The notes under the pieces: generated by a model
The model's input: only the letters and a program-made list of their open reading frames with translations
What the model was told of the DNA's origin: nothing
The model's database searches: none
Translations under genes and position numbers: made by a program
In this document: positions 6,901 to 7,214 of the stretch, piece by piece
Numbering within the stretch: the first letter of the stretch is position 1
How the letters are laid out: each line of letters begins with the position of its first letter
Assembly (NCBI GenBank): GCA_002343325.1
Contig: DDSG01000114.1
Span: 1 to 7,214, forward strand
From: Phycisphaerales bacterium UBA2396
GTDB lineage: Bacteria > Planctomycetota > Phycisphaerae > Phycisphaerales > UBA1924
Direction: 5' to 3'
DNA length: 7,214 nucleotides

Positions 6901-7171
6901 CCGTGATGAACCGGATCCCCGCACCCTTCGCCCCAACATGCCCCCGCACCACACCCGCCACCGTGTGCGTGTCCGTCAGCGCCACCGCCTCCATCCCAAG
7001 CTCCGCCGCCTCCCGCGCCAACTCCTCCGGATGACTCGCCCCCGTCAGAAACGTGAAGTTCGACGTGCACTCCAGCTCCGCATAGCGCACCGCCGAGCCG
7101 CCACGCGCACCACCCCTCCACACGCCCATCCGCGGATGCGGGTGCATCTTCTTGTTCGGATCGTCCGGCAC
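3974..7171 (-). CDS. dnaE2: Error-prone DNA polymerase, DnaE2/ImuC type
   Basis: This gene encodes a 1065-residue C-family polymerase, the usual full length for DnaE2. In characterised bacteria DnaE2 acts in damage-induced translesion synthesis, usually with ImuB and ImuA. The PHP domain begins near residue 29 (YAELECTSNFTFLTGAS). Its metal-binding motif is degraded, with Glu-x-Cys where active PHP domains have His-x-His, so proofreading is not expected. Palm motifs include PPDIDIDF (Asp406, 408, 410), HLSQHVGGFVIT (about 509-520) and WDKDDIEAMGMLKVDILGLG, with the third catalytic Asp at 557. RPGPIQGKMVHPY (about 637) and GYGFPESHAASFALLVY (about 748) are DnaE2 signatures. A helix-hairpin-helix region follows near 824-850, then an OB fold near 970-1050 (GLVLVRQRPSTASGVMFMTI). 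The protein ends in SRDFH, the usual DnaE2 terminus. GTG 7171 is chosen because GAGGTGA precedes it; ATG at 7147 or 7129 would also keep every domain. A glycine run at 144-149 is unusual. Any imuA or imuB partner would lie beyond the right edge. Confidence 0.96.
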   Translation of the reverse strand: MPDDPNKKMHPHPRMGVWRGGARGGSAVRYAELECTSNFTFLTGASHPEELAREAAELGMEAVALTDTHTVAGVVRGHVGAKGAGIRFITGTRIVPEDGGGLSVLLYPTDRAGYAWMCGLLTVGKRRSRKGSCRLGFGEVLGVGGGGGGLMAVVVPGRLDEEGLGRVRALRESFGAERVSVAASVRYEQDDERRVALLSGFASDAGVSLVATNAVCYHRRERRMLQDVVTCVRHGVSIEQAGYRLRANAERHLKRPEEMARLFRRYPGAIERTVEIAERCAGFSLDELRYEYPEEVVPAGWTAMEHLRALTEEGARKRFPGGVPGSVLSQIAHELGLIEELGYAPYFLTVHDIVRFAESRGILCQGRGAAANSAVCYCLGVTAVDPTRVSMLFERFISRERDEPPDIDIDFEHERREEVIQYLYGKYGRERAALTAEVISYRGRSAVRDVGKVLGLSGDVVGAMAKSVEWWGDGLGDPGRLREIGLDAREATIARVVGLARELCGFPRHLSQHVGGFVITRRPLSEMVPVENAAMADRTVIEWDKDDIEAMGMLKVDILGLGMLSCVRKAFELVERTEGERLTLASVPAEDSATYDMVCAADTVGVFQIESRAQMSMLPRLLPRNYYDLVIEVAIVRPGPIQGKMVHPYIRRRNGEERVEYPSAEIERVLSRTLGVPLFQEQAMSLAVVAAGFTPGEADELRRAMASWKRSGEAIARFERKLKEGMVARGHTARFAEQVFEQISGFSGYGFPESHAASFALLVYTSAWLKRHKPAAFAASLINSQPMGFYQPAQIVRDAREHGVEVRGVDVNHSEWDCTLEPGAGGRALRLGMRVVKGLSEKDAVRIVSERERGGVFADVRGVWRRSGASAGAMRVLAEADAFGSLGVSRREGLWAVQGLKDCEMPLFETAAYREEAVELPRCGEEEEVREDYRRVGLSLRSHPMAFAREGLAARGVRCCGELGEEGLMPEGKRVAVAGLVLVRQRPSTASGVMFMTIEDETGVANLVVRPRVYERYRGIARHSCAVAARGRVSRAGKVVHVVVEGFGRVELGAGEALGRSRDFH
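6725..6748 (-). repeat. Glycine-codon tract (GGT/GGG) inside dnaE2
   Basis: Residues 142-149 of the polymerase read GVGGGGGG. They are encoded by GGG, GTG, four GGT and two GGG codons, seen as a CCA-repeat-like tract on the + strand. It interrupts a linker in the PHP domain, between the VLGV and LMAVVVPG segments. Such a tract is prone to slippage, but each unit is three bases, so gain or loss would keep the frame. Confidence 0.65.
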
Positions 7172-7214
7172 CGCTCACCTCACACCCACACCCCCGCCAC
7201 TCCCCACTCCACTC
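7172..7214 (-). other. G-rich leader of dnaE2, possible end of an upstream gene
   Basis: These 43 bases hold the dnaE2 ribosome binding site and two TGA triplets on the - strand (7182-7180 and 7177-7175). Either could be the stop of an upstream same-strand gene closely coupled to dnaE2; both frames are open to the window edge. In many bacteria that neighbour is imuB, but too little sequence is present to tell. I see no promoter or LexA-type operator here. Confidence 0.35.
7175..7181 (-). promoter_or_regulatory. Ribosome binding site of dnaE2
   Basis: GAGGTGA on the - strand lies three bases before the GTG at 7171, with the GAGG core six bases away. This supports GTG as the start. Neither in-frame ATG downstream (7147, 7129) has a comparable site. 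Confidence 0.65.

Overview
The window holds three genes. Two lie in tandem on the + strand and encode secreted proteins. The third, on the - strand, converges on them and encodes a full-length error-prone DNA polymerase, DnaE2 (ImuC). The best guess for the source is a high-GC planctomycete, probably class Phycisphaerae. This rests on both secreted proteins ending in the same 57-residue dockerin-like domain that stops exactly at Gly-Cys. That matches the 'GC-type dockerin' family I recall mainly from Planctomycetota. It also rests on the repeats 'FDPDGPGP ... WNGSxW' in the larger protein, which are common in the secretomes of those bacteria. No rRNA or other phylogenetic marker is present.

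Layout. Bases 1-142 are a C-rich leader with no gene I can support and a G-quadruplex motif on the - strand. Bases 143-3016 (+) encode a 957-residue exported protein: signal peptide, about 13 diverged propeller-like repeats, an Ig-like domain without its cysteine pair, and the dockerin-like tail. Bases 3017-3154 form a spacer with a perfect 13-bp inverted repeat (3055-3085), probably a terminator or mRNA 3'-end structure. Bases 3156-3947 (+) encode a 263-residue exported protein: signal peptide, an unrecognised probable beta-sandwich body, and a dockerin tail 48/57 identical to the first. A 26-base gap separates its stop from the stop of dnaE2 (3974-7171, -). The last 43 bases are the G-rich leader of dnaE2 and may include the end of an upstream gene such as imuB, which cannot be seen here.

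How the genes relate. The two + genes look like a functional pair of exported proteins sharing one tail, probably anchored or sorted by the same machinery. Nothing in the window identifies a cohesin, sortase or other partner. The polymerase is an unrelated translesion and mutagenesis gene with no visible functional link to them. Third-position base choice differs by strand: C-ending in the + genes and G-ending in dnaE2. This suggests a strand-wide C-over-G skew, with dnaE2 likely on the leading strand.

I found no mobile element, CRISPR array, tRNA or rRNA. Most of the content fits known families. The least described parts are the body of the 263-residue protein and the aromatic, Gly-Cys-ended dockerin pair.
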